In this document: positions 1 through 7,400 of the stretch, piece after piece
How the letters are laid out: each line of letters begins with the position of its first letter
How positions within the stretch are numbered: the stretch's first letter is position 1
Assembly (NCBI GenBank): GCA_002728565.1
Contig: PBUX01000065.1
Location: forward strand, 1 to 8,036
Reading direction: 5' to 3'
DNA from: Methanobacteriota archaeon
GTDB lineage: Archaea; Thermoplasmatota; Poseidoniia; Poseidoniales; Thalassarchaeaceae
Length of the DNA stretch: 8,036 nt
Notes under the pieces: model-generated
Told to the model about the DNA's origin: nothing
The model's input: the letters and a program-made list of their open reading frames with translations, nothing else
Database searches by the model: none
Made by a program: the position numbers and the translations under genes

Positions 1-440
1 CCGTCCTCACCAATGATGTCAATTAACGCAAGACGCAAATCGTTGTCGGGCTCCTCAAGGATTTTTTCACCCCATTTTTCATGATGGTGATAAGTTGCGA
101 ATACCTTGTCACTCTCCAATGCATGGCTGAAAGGTGGATGTCCGATGTCATGTATGAGTGCGGCGAATCGAACCAATCGGGCATCTTCTGGCGAAATCCG
201 ACCGGGGTTCACTGTCTCCAAGTGTTTGAGTAAAATTCCAGCCAGATGTTGTGCGCCCAAACTGTGTACGAATCGAGTGTGTGTGGCGGTTGGGAATACG
301 TAATGGCAAGTCGCCAACTGCTTGATATCCCGAAGTCTTTGGAAAGTTCGCGTATCCACCAAACGACTGATCTCATCATCCAAGACGATGTCTCGATGGA
401 CGTTATCGCGAACGACTCGGTCATGTCCTGCTGCCATCAT
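1..440 (-). CDS. HD-domain (deoxy)nucleotide phosphohydrolase, SAMHD1/dGTPase-like, 3' end outside window
   Basis: The first 147 residues of a cytosolic metal-dependent phosphohydrolase are present; the rest lies beyond the window edge. Visible motifs match the SAMHD1/dGTPase-like HD family: an early VDTRTFQRLRDIKQL segment (residues 28-42), HTRFVHSLGA (54-63) whose His59 corresponds to the first metal-binding His, HDIGHPPFSH (97-106) with the HD pair His97-Asp98, and HHHEKWG (118-124) where His120-Glu121 match the conserved His-Glu pair. The fourth metal ligand, a later Asp, is off the window. Family members hydrolyse dNTPs to nucleosides and triphosphate; the exact substrate cannot be read here. 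The start is a double ATG (440 and 437). A Shine-Dalgarno GAGGTGA (448-442) overlaps the TGA stop of the upstream lipoprotein gene; it lies one base from the first ATG and four from the second, so 437 may be the true start. Translation is probably coupled to the upstream gene. Confidence 0.9.
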   Translation of the reverse strand, partial: MMAAGHDRVVRDNVHRDIVLDDEISRLVDTRTFQRLRDIKQLATCHYVFPTATHTRFVHSLGAQHLAGILLKHLETVNPGRISPEDARLVRFAALIHDIGHPPFSHALESDKVFATYHHHEKWGEKILEEPDNDLRLALIDIIGED

Positions 441-446
441 TTCACC

Positions 447-1907
447 TCAAAGTGTCTCTGGGCCGCCGGTCGGCATTACTGTCAATCCGGCCACATCACC
501 CCGTAGGGCTGGCCCCTCTGTAGTTGTCGCAAAGATTCCAATGTCCTGTAAATTGTGCGATAGTCCAAACCATGGGCGACCATACGCGTCAACGGACATG
601 TCGAGGAAATCGCCTAGCCCACCACACCGATTGTAACCACAATCAGGTTCCGTATCGATTGGATCGCCGGGTTGGTTGATTTGCACGGTCGTGAAAAGTG
701 GCGCATCTCCGAAAGCATCGCTGACGACTGTGAGATATGCGTTCCAAGTATCATTACCCGTATCACCCACATAGCCGAAGGCAACACGGCCAGCACTACC
801 GGCGGTGACCACAGGGAATCCTGTTCCAACAATATCGGTAGGAGGGGAAATCATCATCGCTTCACTCCAAGAATCTGCCTCGTCCAATGAGTAGGCGTAG
901 TAAGGCATGTTGTCCGCACCGATCCACATGGCGTGTACGTTGTCGTCATCATCGATGGCGACCTGTGCCTCTTCGAAGTTCCATGTGTCAGCAGTGCCTG
1001 AATCTTCGGTCGGCAATGGGTGTTCAGTCCACGTGAAGCCACCATCTGTGCTTCGATAAATCGAATATCCACTACCACTGCATCCGACGTTTCCTCGGTA
1101 TAAATTACCATTCGGACCACCTTCAATGTGGGCGCTCAAACCTCCACTATTGCAACCGAGAGGGGCACCTGGAACCTCAGGACTCCAAGTATTGCCGCCG
1201 TCAAAACTGGTCGAGCAAAGAGGTGATTCCCAGTTACCGTTGATGCAGAACACCCATGTGGTCGGGTGTAGAGCCGCAGGATACGGCGCCGAACCAATGG
1301 TCTGGTGATCCTGAACCGAATACGAGGTTGCCGGAGTCGGAGGCGACCAAGATGCGCCTTCGTTGTCCGACCATTCAACAGTCATCCCGAGCAGGGCATG
1401 CATGTCGAATTTCATGATTCGGTCTGTCCACTTGTCGACGTAGACATAGGGGTCGTTGCTGTTGGGAACAGGTGCGATTGGGTCGTAAGTATTGACACAG
1501 GAATAATCCGAAAGATTACTCATCTCGATGAGGCCTGAACACTGAACGATGGCTGTTGAACCGGCCGGTCCGTTGCCCCAACTGGTCATGTAGAGATTGT
1601 CATCGGAGGTAATGCCAATCGTTGGTTCGAATGTGCTCATACCGATTCCATAGTAGGAACCGGCTGTCCAATATGGGGCATTGTCCCCTGTGAGGTTTGC
1701 TGTGATGTTCGCCGCTTGGACATCAGAGGCGTTTAGGGCGTTCACCCCACCAGCGTAATGGTACCAAGTGGTCGAAGGAATTTCTCGACCAAAATCGAAC
1801 GGAGATGGCTCCTCGTAAACGGTTTCTTCCTCAGAACCCAAGCACCCAGAGAGGGATGTGAAGACCATCAACATGGCAAGAGCGATGGCGAACTTGGCCT
1901 GCTGCAT
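447..1907 (-). CDS. Secreted lipoprotein with sialidase-type Asp-box (BNR) beta-propeller
   Basis: A 486-residue extracytoplasmic lipoprotein. Residues 1-21 are a signal peptide ending in lipobox L-S-G-C, with Cys22 as lipid anchor, followed by a Glu-rich linker (25-33). Four Asp boxes (S-x-D-x-G-x-T-W type) lie at 180-187 (SDNEGASW), 234-241 (SFDGGNTW), 286-293 (STDGGFTW) and 340-347 (SLDEADSW); the second and third are canonical, the others degenerate. Such boxes mark blades of sialidase-fold propellers. Cysteines come in close pairs (123/137, 221/231, 252/276 and one in CGYNRC near the C-terminus), fitting disulfides outside the cell, and several N-x-S/T sequons are present. No clear FRIP motif or arginine triad is visible, so catalysis on sialic acid is not supported; a binding or other glycan/protein-related role is equally possible. 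The ATG at 1907 has a strong GGAGGG site (1918-1913) five bases upstream, overlapping a leader hairpin. The next gene starts six bases after the stop. Confidence 0.9.
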   Translation of the reverse strand: MQQAKFAIALAMLMVFTSLSGCLGSEEETVYEEPSPFDFGREIPSTTWYHYAGGVNALNASDVQAANITANLTGDNAPYWTAGSYYGIGMSTFEPTIGITSDDNLYMTSWGNGPAGSTAIVQCSGLIEMSNLSDYSCVNTYDPIAPVPNSNDPYVYVDKWTDRIMKFDMHALLGMTVEWSDNEGASWSPPTPATSYSVQDHQTIGSAPYPAALHPTTWVFCINGNWESPLCSTSFDGGNTWSPEVPGAPLGCNSGGLSAHIEGGPNGNLYRGNVGCSGSGYSIYRSTDGGFTWTEHPLPTEDSGTADTWNFEEAQVAIDDDDNVHAMWIGADNMPYYAYSLDEADSWSEAMMISPPTDIVGTGFPVVTAGSAGRVAFGYVGDTGNDTWNAYLTVVSDAFGDAPLFTTVQINQPGDPIDTEPDCGYNRCGGLGDFLDMSVDAYGRPWFGLSHNLQDIGIFATTTEGPALRGDVAGLTVMPTGGPETL

Positions 1908-1916
1908 TGTATCCCT

Positions 1917-1960
1917 CCGGCCCTATGGGGCCGGGACCTACGCTTCAAACCAACGGTTTG
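1917..1960 (-). promoter_or_regulatory. Leader element copy 1: hairpin overlapping the ribosome-binding site of the Asp-box lipoprotein gene
   Basis: Read on the minus strand, this element holds two inverted repeats. The upstream one is CAAACC-GTT-GGTTTG (1960-1946), a six-pair stem with a three-base loop. After an 11-base spacer comes CCGGCCCCATAGGGCCGG (1934-1917), a seven-pair GC-only stem with loop CATA. The last two bases of this stem are the first two of the Shine-Dalgarno GGAGGG (1918-1913), five bases before the ATG at 1907. A second copy precedes the protease gene (3229-3271); over 44 ungapped bases 35 match by eye and the 18-base hairpin is identical. Formation of the stem would partly hide the ribosome-binding site. 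A DNA operator or a dispersed repeat are alternatives. No clear TATA box was seen. Confidence 0.6.
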
Positions 1961-1962
1961 GG

Positions 1963-1994
1963 AAAAAATCCAGCAAATACTGCCACAGAGCAGT
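1963..1994 (-). terminator. Possible weak terminator after the protease gene
   Basis: Just downstream of the protease stop codon (1999-1997), the minus strand carries a five-pair stem ACTGC/GCAGT (1994-1990 with 1983-1979, six-base loop) and, ten bases later, a run of six T (1968-1963). Archaeal termination relies mainly on U-runs, so some termination or a processing site here is possible. The stem is short and the U-run is not directly against it, so read-through into the next gene remains likely. This is the only sizeable gap in the window (1908-1996) and otherwise holds only the leader element. Confidence 0.2.
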
Positions 1995-1996
1995 TT

Positions 1997-3220
1997 TCAT
2001 TCGCCCCAATAGGCCTCGCGAATATCCTGATTGGCTTCCATACAAGCGACAACATCTGCGGGGCGACTGGGCATGGTTTCGATCTCTGCCAAATGTTCGT
2101 ACAATGGCTCGACGTTGGACATATTGACCACGCCCCATCCGACTTGTGTACAGGGTGCAACAGGAGAAATCGGCATGGTTCCAGACGTTGGATCCCAAGT
2201 AGAGAAACTCGGGTACCATGCGGACAGATTCAGAGCGTCCCGCAACTGGCTATTGGAAATGGAAAGATTGGTCCCATTGACCAAGAACCCACCGCGATCC
2301 TCAGATGCTCCTGAGCCCATGTCTCCAGACAACTCTCGCAACTGAGTCAATACCAAGCTCAGAATGCCTGCAGTTCTTGGTGTGGCAAACGATGTTCCCG
2401 AGGTCTCATGATATCCATCAGTGTCATCGTGATTTGGCAAGACTTGCGTCCAATCCGCAGCGATGTCGGGGTAGGAACCACTCATCGTTTCCTTCTGATC
2501 ATCATCTTCTTCAGCGTATCCTGAAATTCCAATCGACCAAGGGGGTCCAGCCGTCGAATCTTGGACTGCGGGAGAGGGAGTGTTGTCCGAAGCTCCGGTG
2601 TGGACCTTGTTGTGTTCGACCACGGCCACCCGTGTTGCATCTTCGATTCCGGGCACAGGAACGCTACCAATCGGTCCGAACGATGTCGTGATGATGTCGA
2701 CGAGTGGTTGGTTTGCAGCCGCCAAAACAGCAGCGTCACTAAATCCTTCCACGAAGAAAATGATGGCATCGGGGTTGGCATCGAGAACGGCTCCTGTGAC
2801 TGCGGTTCCGTGGCCATCAGACGGGTCATCCAAAATGGGTATACTGGTATCATCATCCGGTGTTGTGCCGATGATTCGAGTCCCGGGGAAATACACGATG
2901 TCGTTGGCAGTGATGAGGTCCCAACAGGTGGGTGCGTCGGCATCATAGCGCTCCTGCCAAGTTCCATTCTGTGTCAGGTTACACCACATCGTCACACCAA
3001 GTCCTTCCAATAGCCAATCAGGCAAGGTTTCGTTGAGGATGAAGCGGTCGTGGTAGACGTTGATTCCTGTATCGATTGGAGCGACTACACTGTAGGCCCC
3101 AAAAGACTCCACCCACAAGCCGGTTTCCTCCCCGGTATCTTCGTCATTGCCAAAGCAACCGGATAGACTTGAGCAGAGTAGCAAGAGTGCCAAAAACAAC
3201 GGATAGTGCCGACTCGACAT
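1997..3220 (-). CDS. Subtilisin-like (S8 family) serine protease lipoprotein
   Basis: A 407-residue extracytoplasmic peptidase. Residues 1-21 are a signal peptide with lipobox L-S-G-C (Cys22), then an acidic linker (NDEDTGEE). The S8 catalytic triad is complete: Asp50 in VVAPIDTGI, His137 in DGHGTAV, and Ser277 in SGTSFATP. Asn213 in GASDNTPSP is a plausible oxyanion residue. The catalytic domain begins almost directly after the linker, so there is no obvious inhibitory propeptide; the segment between Asp50 and His137 is longer than in minimal subtilisins. Four Cys (80, 99 and two near the C-terminus) could form two disulfides. The start chosen is ATG 3220, not the in-frame GTG at 3229: GGTGGG (3230-3225) sits four bases before ATG 3220, whereas the GTG lies inside that site. 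The gene begins 14 bases after the stop of the membrane protein gene and carries leader element copy 2. The substrate is unknown; neighbouring surface proteins are candidates. Confidence 0.93.
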   Translation of the reverse strand: MSSRHYPLFLALLLLCSSLSGCFGNDEDTGEETGLWVESFGAYSVVAPIDTGINVYHDRFILNETLPDWLLEGLGVTMWCNLTQNGTWQERYDADAPTCWDLITANDIVYFPGTRIIGTTPDDDTSIPILDDPSDGHGTAVTGAVLDANPDAIIFFVEGFSDAAVLAAANQPLVDIITTSFGPIGSVPVPGIEDATRVAVVEHNKVHTGASDNTPSPAVQDSTAGPPWSIGISGYAEEDDDQKETMSGSYPDIAADWTQVLPNHDDTDGYHETSGTSFATPRTAGILSLVLTQLRELSGDMGSGASEDRGGFLVNGTNLSISNSQLRDALNLSAWYPSFSTWDPTSGTMPISPVAPCTQVGWGVVNMSNVEPLYEHLAEIETMPSRPADVVACMEANQDIREAYWGE

Positions 3221-3228
3221 CCTGCCCA

Positions 3229-3271
3229 CCGGCCCTATGGGGCCGGGCTTTGTGCTTCAACCCGACGGTTG
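3229..3271 (-). promoter_or_regulatory. Leader element copy 2: hairpin overlapping the ribosome-binding site of the protease gene
   Basis: This has the same architecture as 1917-1960. An upstream stem CAACC-GTCG-GGTTG (3271-3258, five pairs, four-base loop) is followed by an 11-base spacer and the identical hairpin CCGGCCCCATAGGGCCGG (3246-3229). The last two stem bases begin the Shine-Dalgarno GGTGGG (3230-3225), four bases before ATG 3220. The first stem differs from copy 1 in sequence and register but can still pair, which favours an RNA structure. Unlike copy 1 it overlaps a coding region: the last codons of the membrane protein gene run through it, and that gene's TAG stop (3237-3235) covers two loop positions and the adjoining stem base. 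Confidence 0.6.
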
Positions 3272-4080
3272 TTGGACCATCTCAACCAAAGCGCTGCTGG
3301 AACGGATACAACCCCAATCGAGGCCACCCAAGTCAGGGCTGAACCCATGACTATGCCGTATTTGGGAAGGGTGATTGTGGCCAACAGGGCATAGAAACTG
3401 ACCGACATGGCACCCAGCATCATCGGACCTACCGCTCCGCTTGGAACCGCTTCACCCTGAGCCATCCAAAGTGCAACCATGCTGGTTAAGAAAATGGCTG
3501 GGAACACGGATGCCATGCCGGCTAGCAAGGGTGAACCGAGTTGAGAAAGCCACACGGCCAATCCGATTGCAGTGGCTGCAGCAATGCCTCTGCAAGCGAG
3601 GGTGAAAGGGCCAACCCGATTTTTTCCTCGCGGCGCAGGCTTGTGATCAAGGCTAATCCACAAACCGAGGAGGACGCCGATGATGAGGGCGGCCAAGCCC
3701 ACGGTCATCGATGCCTGCTCTGAGAATAATGTCACGGAAATGGCCGCGCCCGCAAACCAAACACTGAGATTGATGGTGGTGATGACCGTCAAGCGTTTGC
3801 CGAAAGTCCACGGTGGGATGCGGGGTGGAACCACCCGCCATAGCCAGAGGAATATGGCATTGAGCAACATGCCTACTGGAACCATGCCCATGGCGGGATC
3901 AAATGCGCCTGAGTTGGGGTCAGCCAACCACATGAAGGCCGCCGCTGGCACGATGGTGGTTGGGATGGTTCCGAGAATCCCACCAATCACACCACCGAAT
4001 TTCTCTATGGCGACCGTGACTGCAATGGCCACCAATCCAGCAAGAATTGCGGCCAGCAGGATTTGGACCTGCGCGTCCAT
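3235..4080 (-). CDS. Nine-span integral membrane protein, transporter-like, function unknown
   Basis: A 281-residue very hydrophobic protein. Probable membrane spans are near residues 7-25, 29-52, 64-84, 97-119, 124-144, 160-180, 184-207, 216-238 and 243-266. Basic segments (RVVPPRIPPWTFGKR at 82-96, HKPAPRGKNR at 146-155, and the C-terminal RWSNNRR) would all face the cytoplasm if the N-terminus is outside, giving a consistent nine-span, C-in topology. The region 29-84 resembles 182-236 in layout (Gly-rich start, a conserved Pro in mid-helix, a W-[LM]-A end, then a G-x(4)-G helix), which suggests an internal duplication as in many carriers. I do not recognise a named family. The ATG at 4080 directly follows the TGA of the upstream gene with no strong Shine-Dalgarno, so coupled translation is likely. 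Its last codons and stop lie within leader element copy 2. Confidence 0.85.
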   Translation of the reverse strand: MDAQVQILLAAILAGLVAIAVTVAIEKFGGVIGGILGTIPTTIVPAAAFMWLADPNSGAFDPAMGMVPVGMLLNAIFLWLWRVVPPRIPPWTFGKRLTVITTINLSVWFAGAAISVTLFSEQASMTVGLAALIIGVLLGLWISLDHKPAPRGKNRVGPFTLACRGIAAATAIGLAVWLSQLGSPLLAGMASVFPAIFLTSMVALWMAQGEAVPSGAVGPMMLGAMSVSFYALLATITLPKYGIVMGSALTWVASIGVVSVPAALWLRWSNNRRVEAQSPAP

Positions 4081-4434
4081 TCAACCATCTTCCGGATCGA
4101 TATCTTCAACCAGCACAAACTCGTAATCACCGGTTGCACTGTCATAATCAATCGTTGAGAAAATGACCTTCATTTGTCGGTCTTCAAACGGGTCGTGAAA
4201 CCAAGGCTGACCCTGTCGGAAAATCCTCAGAACACTTTGGTAATCACTCATGCCCATGTTTCCAGTCACTGTGTAGATGGCGCTCTCTGCACCTTCGTCG
4301 AGCAAATCGTCGCCTTCTTGGCCACGGATAATGGTGCGCTGCATCCTTCGCGCCACGCGCATGTGTACGTTGCAGCCTAGGATTTGGTGCCAATCACTAC
4401 TTCCGGACTTGAGATAACACTCGTTATGCTTCAT
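4081..4434 (-). CDS. Small conserved-looking protein of unknown function (117 aa)
   Basis: I do not recognise this protein. It has no signal peptide and no membrane span, so it is probably cytosolic. An N-terminal half with a basic patch (RVARRMQRTIIRG, residues 26-38) is followed by an acidic stretch (GDDLLDEGAE), then a segment alternating hydrophobic and polar residues (AIYTVTG, QMKVIFSTIDYD, YEFVLVEDI) that looks like beta strands, and an acidic tail. QPWFHDPFEDR is a distinctive Trp/Phe-rich turn. The gene sits 36 bases after the large surface-protein gene and its TGA abuts the ATG of the membrane protein gene, so it is expected to be co-expressed with that protein. The ribosome-binding site is weak (GAGTGG, 4446-4441). 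It could be a cytosolic partner of the membrane protein or of the surface protein's tail, but nothing in the sequence proves it. Confidence 0.75.
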   Translation of the reverse strand: MKHNECYLKSGSSDWHQILGCNVHMRVARRMQRTIIRGQEGDDLLDEGAESAIYTVTGNMGMSDYQSVLRIFRQGQPWFHDPFEDRQMKVIFSTIDYDSATGDYEFVLVEDIDPEDG

Positions 4435-4470
4435 GATTCGCCACTCTCGCTCTGTTTTGTCAACCTATCG

Positions 4471-7400
4471 TCAATCCTGCCACTTTTGCCAATCGGCACC
4501 TGAGTTCGGCGTTCTGTAGTAATTGATTCCTTCAAACACAGTCCACTCATAGCCATCTTCACCAACTCGTCCAATGATGTCCTTGGATGGTCCAGTAGCA
4601 ATGGCTTCTGTGACCATTTCATCCTCCACAATGTGAGTCTGATCTTCGGTAATATCCTCGGGTTCCAGAACCTCTGGGACATGGTGGGTTTCGCCCGCCA
4701 TCGCATCATCCAATTCAGAGCGGAGTCGCTCCAAGCGAATGCCTTGGTGTGGGCCCAGAAGACGTAGCATGAGAGCAAACTCTGAGCGCAACGCTACCTC
4801 TGACAATTCTTCTGGTGTACGCGCTTCTCGCAGCATTCCTTCGAACTTTCGACAGCGGGAATTCCGGGTCACGAATCCAAACAGAATCCATGTGAATAGT
4901 GGAACACCCCCAAAGATTCCAATCAAATCCCAAGCACCCAACCCGATGGCTCCACCGGGGAACGGCAGGACAATCTCAAAGCCCTCAACGGGGGAATCAT
5001 TCGGATATTTGGGGTCTGTATCATAGCGAAGCTCATCGGTATCGGTCCAGTCATCATTGTCGTCGTCAGTGTCGGCGTTGTCGCCTTCCCCATCGCCATC
5101 GAAATCGTAGCATTCCTTGTAATCCAGTGGGAACAAATCCTCTTCATCTGGACAACCATCGTTATCATGGTCGCCGGGACTGGAGAGTTTCGGCAAAATG
5201 TCGATGCTGTCGTTGTAACCATCATTATCGAAATCGGCCAGATAAGGGTCCGGATCTATTCCGCTCTGATTGTCACCTAAACCATCTCCATCTTGGTCAA
5301 TCCATTGTGTAGGGTTATCGGGGAACTGGTCGGCTAACCTGCCCGACAAACTGTCGCCATATCCGTCCCCATCTCGGTCGGCGTGTTGGGTCGGGTCTGC
5401 GATGAATACATCTGCATTGGTTCCGGACTGATTATCCCCAAATCCATCACCATCGATATCCGACCATTGTGAAGGGTCGTCAGGGAATTTGTCGGCGCCT
5501 GAACCGAGTGGGTTGTCACCAAATCCATCGCCATCTGAATCGGTTTGTTGGGAGGGGTCGAATGGGAAATCGTCTGCATTGTTGCCCACGCCATCGGCAT
5601 CGGAATCCTGCCATTCTTCGGGGTCCTCAGGGAACGCATCGCCCTGATTGCCGGACAACTCATCGCCATGACCGTCACCATCGGTGTCATTCCATTGGGT
5701 GGCATCATTGACGAAGGCATCGTCCTCATCCGCCACTCCATCGCGGTCGGCATCTGCCCAGCGGGTTGGGTCGTCAGGGAACCAGTCCCCTTCCGAACCG
5801 TAGGGATTGTCACCATGACCATCCCCGTCTGCATCCGTCCATTGGGTTCCGTCGCTTGGGAATGCATCAGCCATCGTGCCTGTGGCATTGTCGCCATATC
5901 CATCCCCATCACGGTCTTTCCATTGTGTGGGATTGGACGGCATATCATCGCCCGCATCCGACCAACCATCACCATCTGTGTCAAGGCAACCGTAGCGGTC
6001 CACTGTACTGTTGCCCACGGTTGTAGGACAAGCATCCCCTTGGAAACCAATCAGTTGGTCACCGTAGCCGTCACCATCCGTGTCTTCCCATTGGGATGAA
6101 TCGTTCGGGAAGACGTCGTTTTCATCGCTCCACCCATCAAAGTCAGCATCGGGGCAACCATACCGGTCGCGTGTGGATTCGCCATAGGTGGTCGGACAAA
6201 CATCGCCGAAGGTCCCATTCAGATTGTCACCATATCCATCGGAATCGAAATCGGATACTTGTGTGGCATCGTTTGGGAAAATGTCGCCTTGATTGGACAC
6301 TCCATCCCCATCGCTGTCAGGACAACCGAGGAGATCAACTGTGGAATTACCTGGCAAATAGGGGCAATCGTCCGGGTTGTTTCCGGTTGGATAATCTCCG
6401 AACCCGTCCGCATCAGTATCGATTTGTTGTGTATCATCGAGTGGGAATGCATCGGTTCTGTCGGCCACCCCATCGTTGTCTTGGTCGATTTCATAGACGC
6501 GGAGGCCAGAACCGTAAGAATGCATCAGGGTTTCTTTCAATTCATAATCCAGAAGTTCAACAGCGCTACCATCAGTATATCGTAGAGATGATGGAGCAAG
6601 TGAACTGCGAAATACCATACCCTGTAACTCGGTAGGGGGGAGTGTCACATTCATCGTATTGAGATCCACATGGAAGGCTTTCGTGCCAAAGTAAACTGAA
6701 CCGTCCAAGGTAGTGAGTGAGTTTGAACCTAACTCCAAAACCTGAAGGATTTGGTCGTGGGCAAGAGCAATTCCACCCCTTTGCATGATATGGCCAGCTG
6801 CATCGTTGTATACCCCAAGGATATGTTTGACTGAATTCCCAGAGGTCACATTCTCGATGTTGAGTACCCAATTTCCAGATGAAGAGGTAATATGTTCTAG
6901 GCACGACCAGGCGAATCGTTCACCATCAAGAGGAATCAAATTGGTAGTATGGCCCATACAATATGAACTGGAGTGATTCATGGGAATCGTCACCCATTGT
7001 TGGCCGGGATGTCGATATCGAGCAAGGGCCTTTGAATCAGACGTATCTGAAGAATATTGTGAACTAGCAGCTCCTGAAAGTGTGGCGACAACCCCACTTT
7101 CTAAGAATGCGATTTCGCTATCGTGTTGATAGAGGGACGGGCTCTCAAAGGACTCGATGACTGAAAGATCATGATTGAAGCGAATCACGACATTGATTGA
7201 TTTACATCGTCCACCAGCAGACGGACAATATGAAGTGGAATAAATAGTTCCACTGATGTCGATGTGGGCCGCCTGAGTCGTCTGAGTCATAGCGCAAAAC
7301 AAATTCATTGCAATAGCAAATTCAGTTGTGTTTGAAAACGTCTTTGGATAGACACCAACTTTCGGGCAACGGCCATTGCCATTGCCACTTTCCGATGTGT

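Noticed and set aside
447..1907. Calling the Asp-box lipoprotein a true sialidase
   Set aside because: Asp boxes occur in many non-sialidase propellers; no FRIP motif, arginine triad or Tyr/Glu active-site pattern is evident.
3221..3229. GTG start at 3229, adding three residues to the protease
   Set aside because: The GTG lies inside the GGTGGG ribosome-binding site and at the foot of the hairpin; ATG 3220 has correct spacing and gives a normal lipoprotein signal peptide.
1917..3291. Similar plus-strand peptides (PALWGR...F.PTV) at both leader copies, as if a small repeated gene existed
   Set aside because: The similarity follows from the shared DNA element; the surrounding plus-strand frames diverge at once and have no ribosome-binding site.
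4081..4434. Possible phage tail or baseplate-like protein
   Set aside because: The strand-rich layout vaguely recalls small tail proteins, but there are no other phage genes nearby and the resemblance is only in general form.
5334..6099. Long open frames on both strands inside the repeat array (for example plus 5545-6099 and minus 5334-6050)
   Set aside because: They are shadows created by the repetitive Asp/Gly codons; their products are His/Ile- or Met-rich low-complexity sequences with no sensible start context.
4996..6489. Regularly spaced repeats that could suggest a CRISPR array
   Set aside because: The periodicity is in protein units of three lengths, the DNA copies differ at many silent positions, and one continuous reading frame runs through the whole array.
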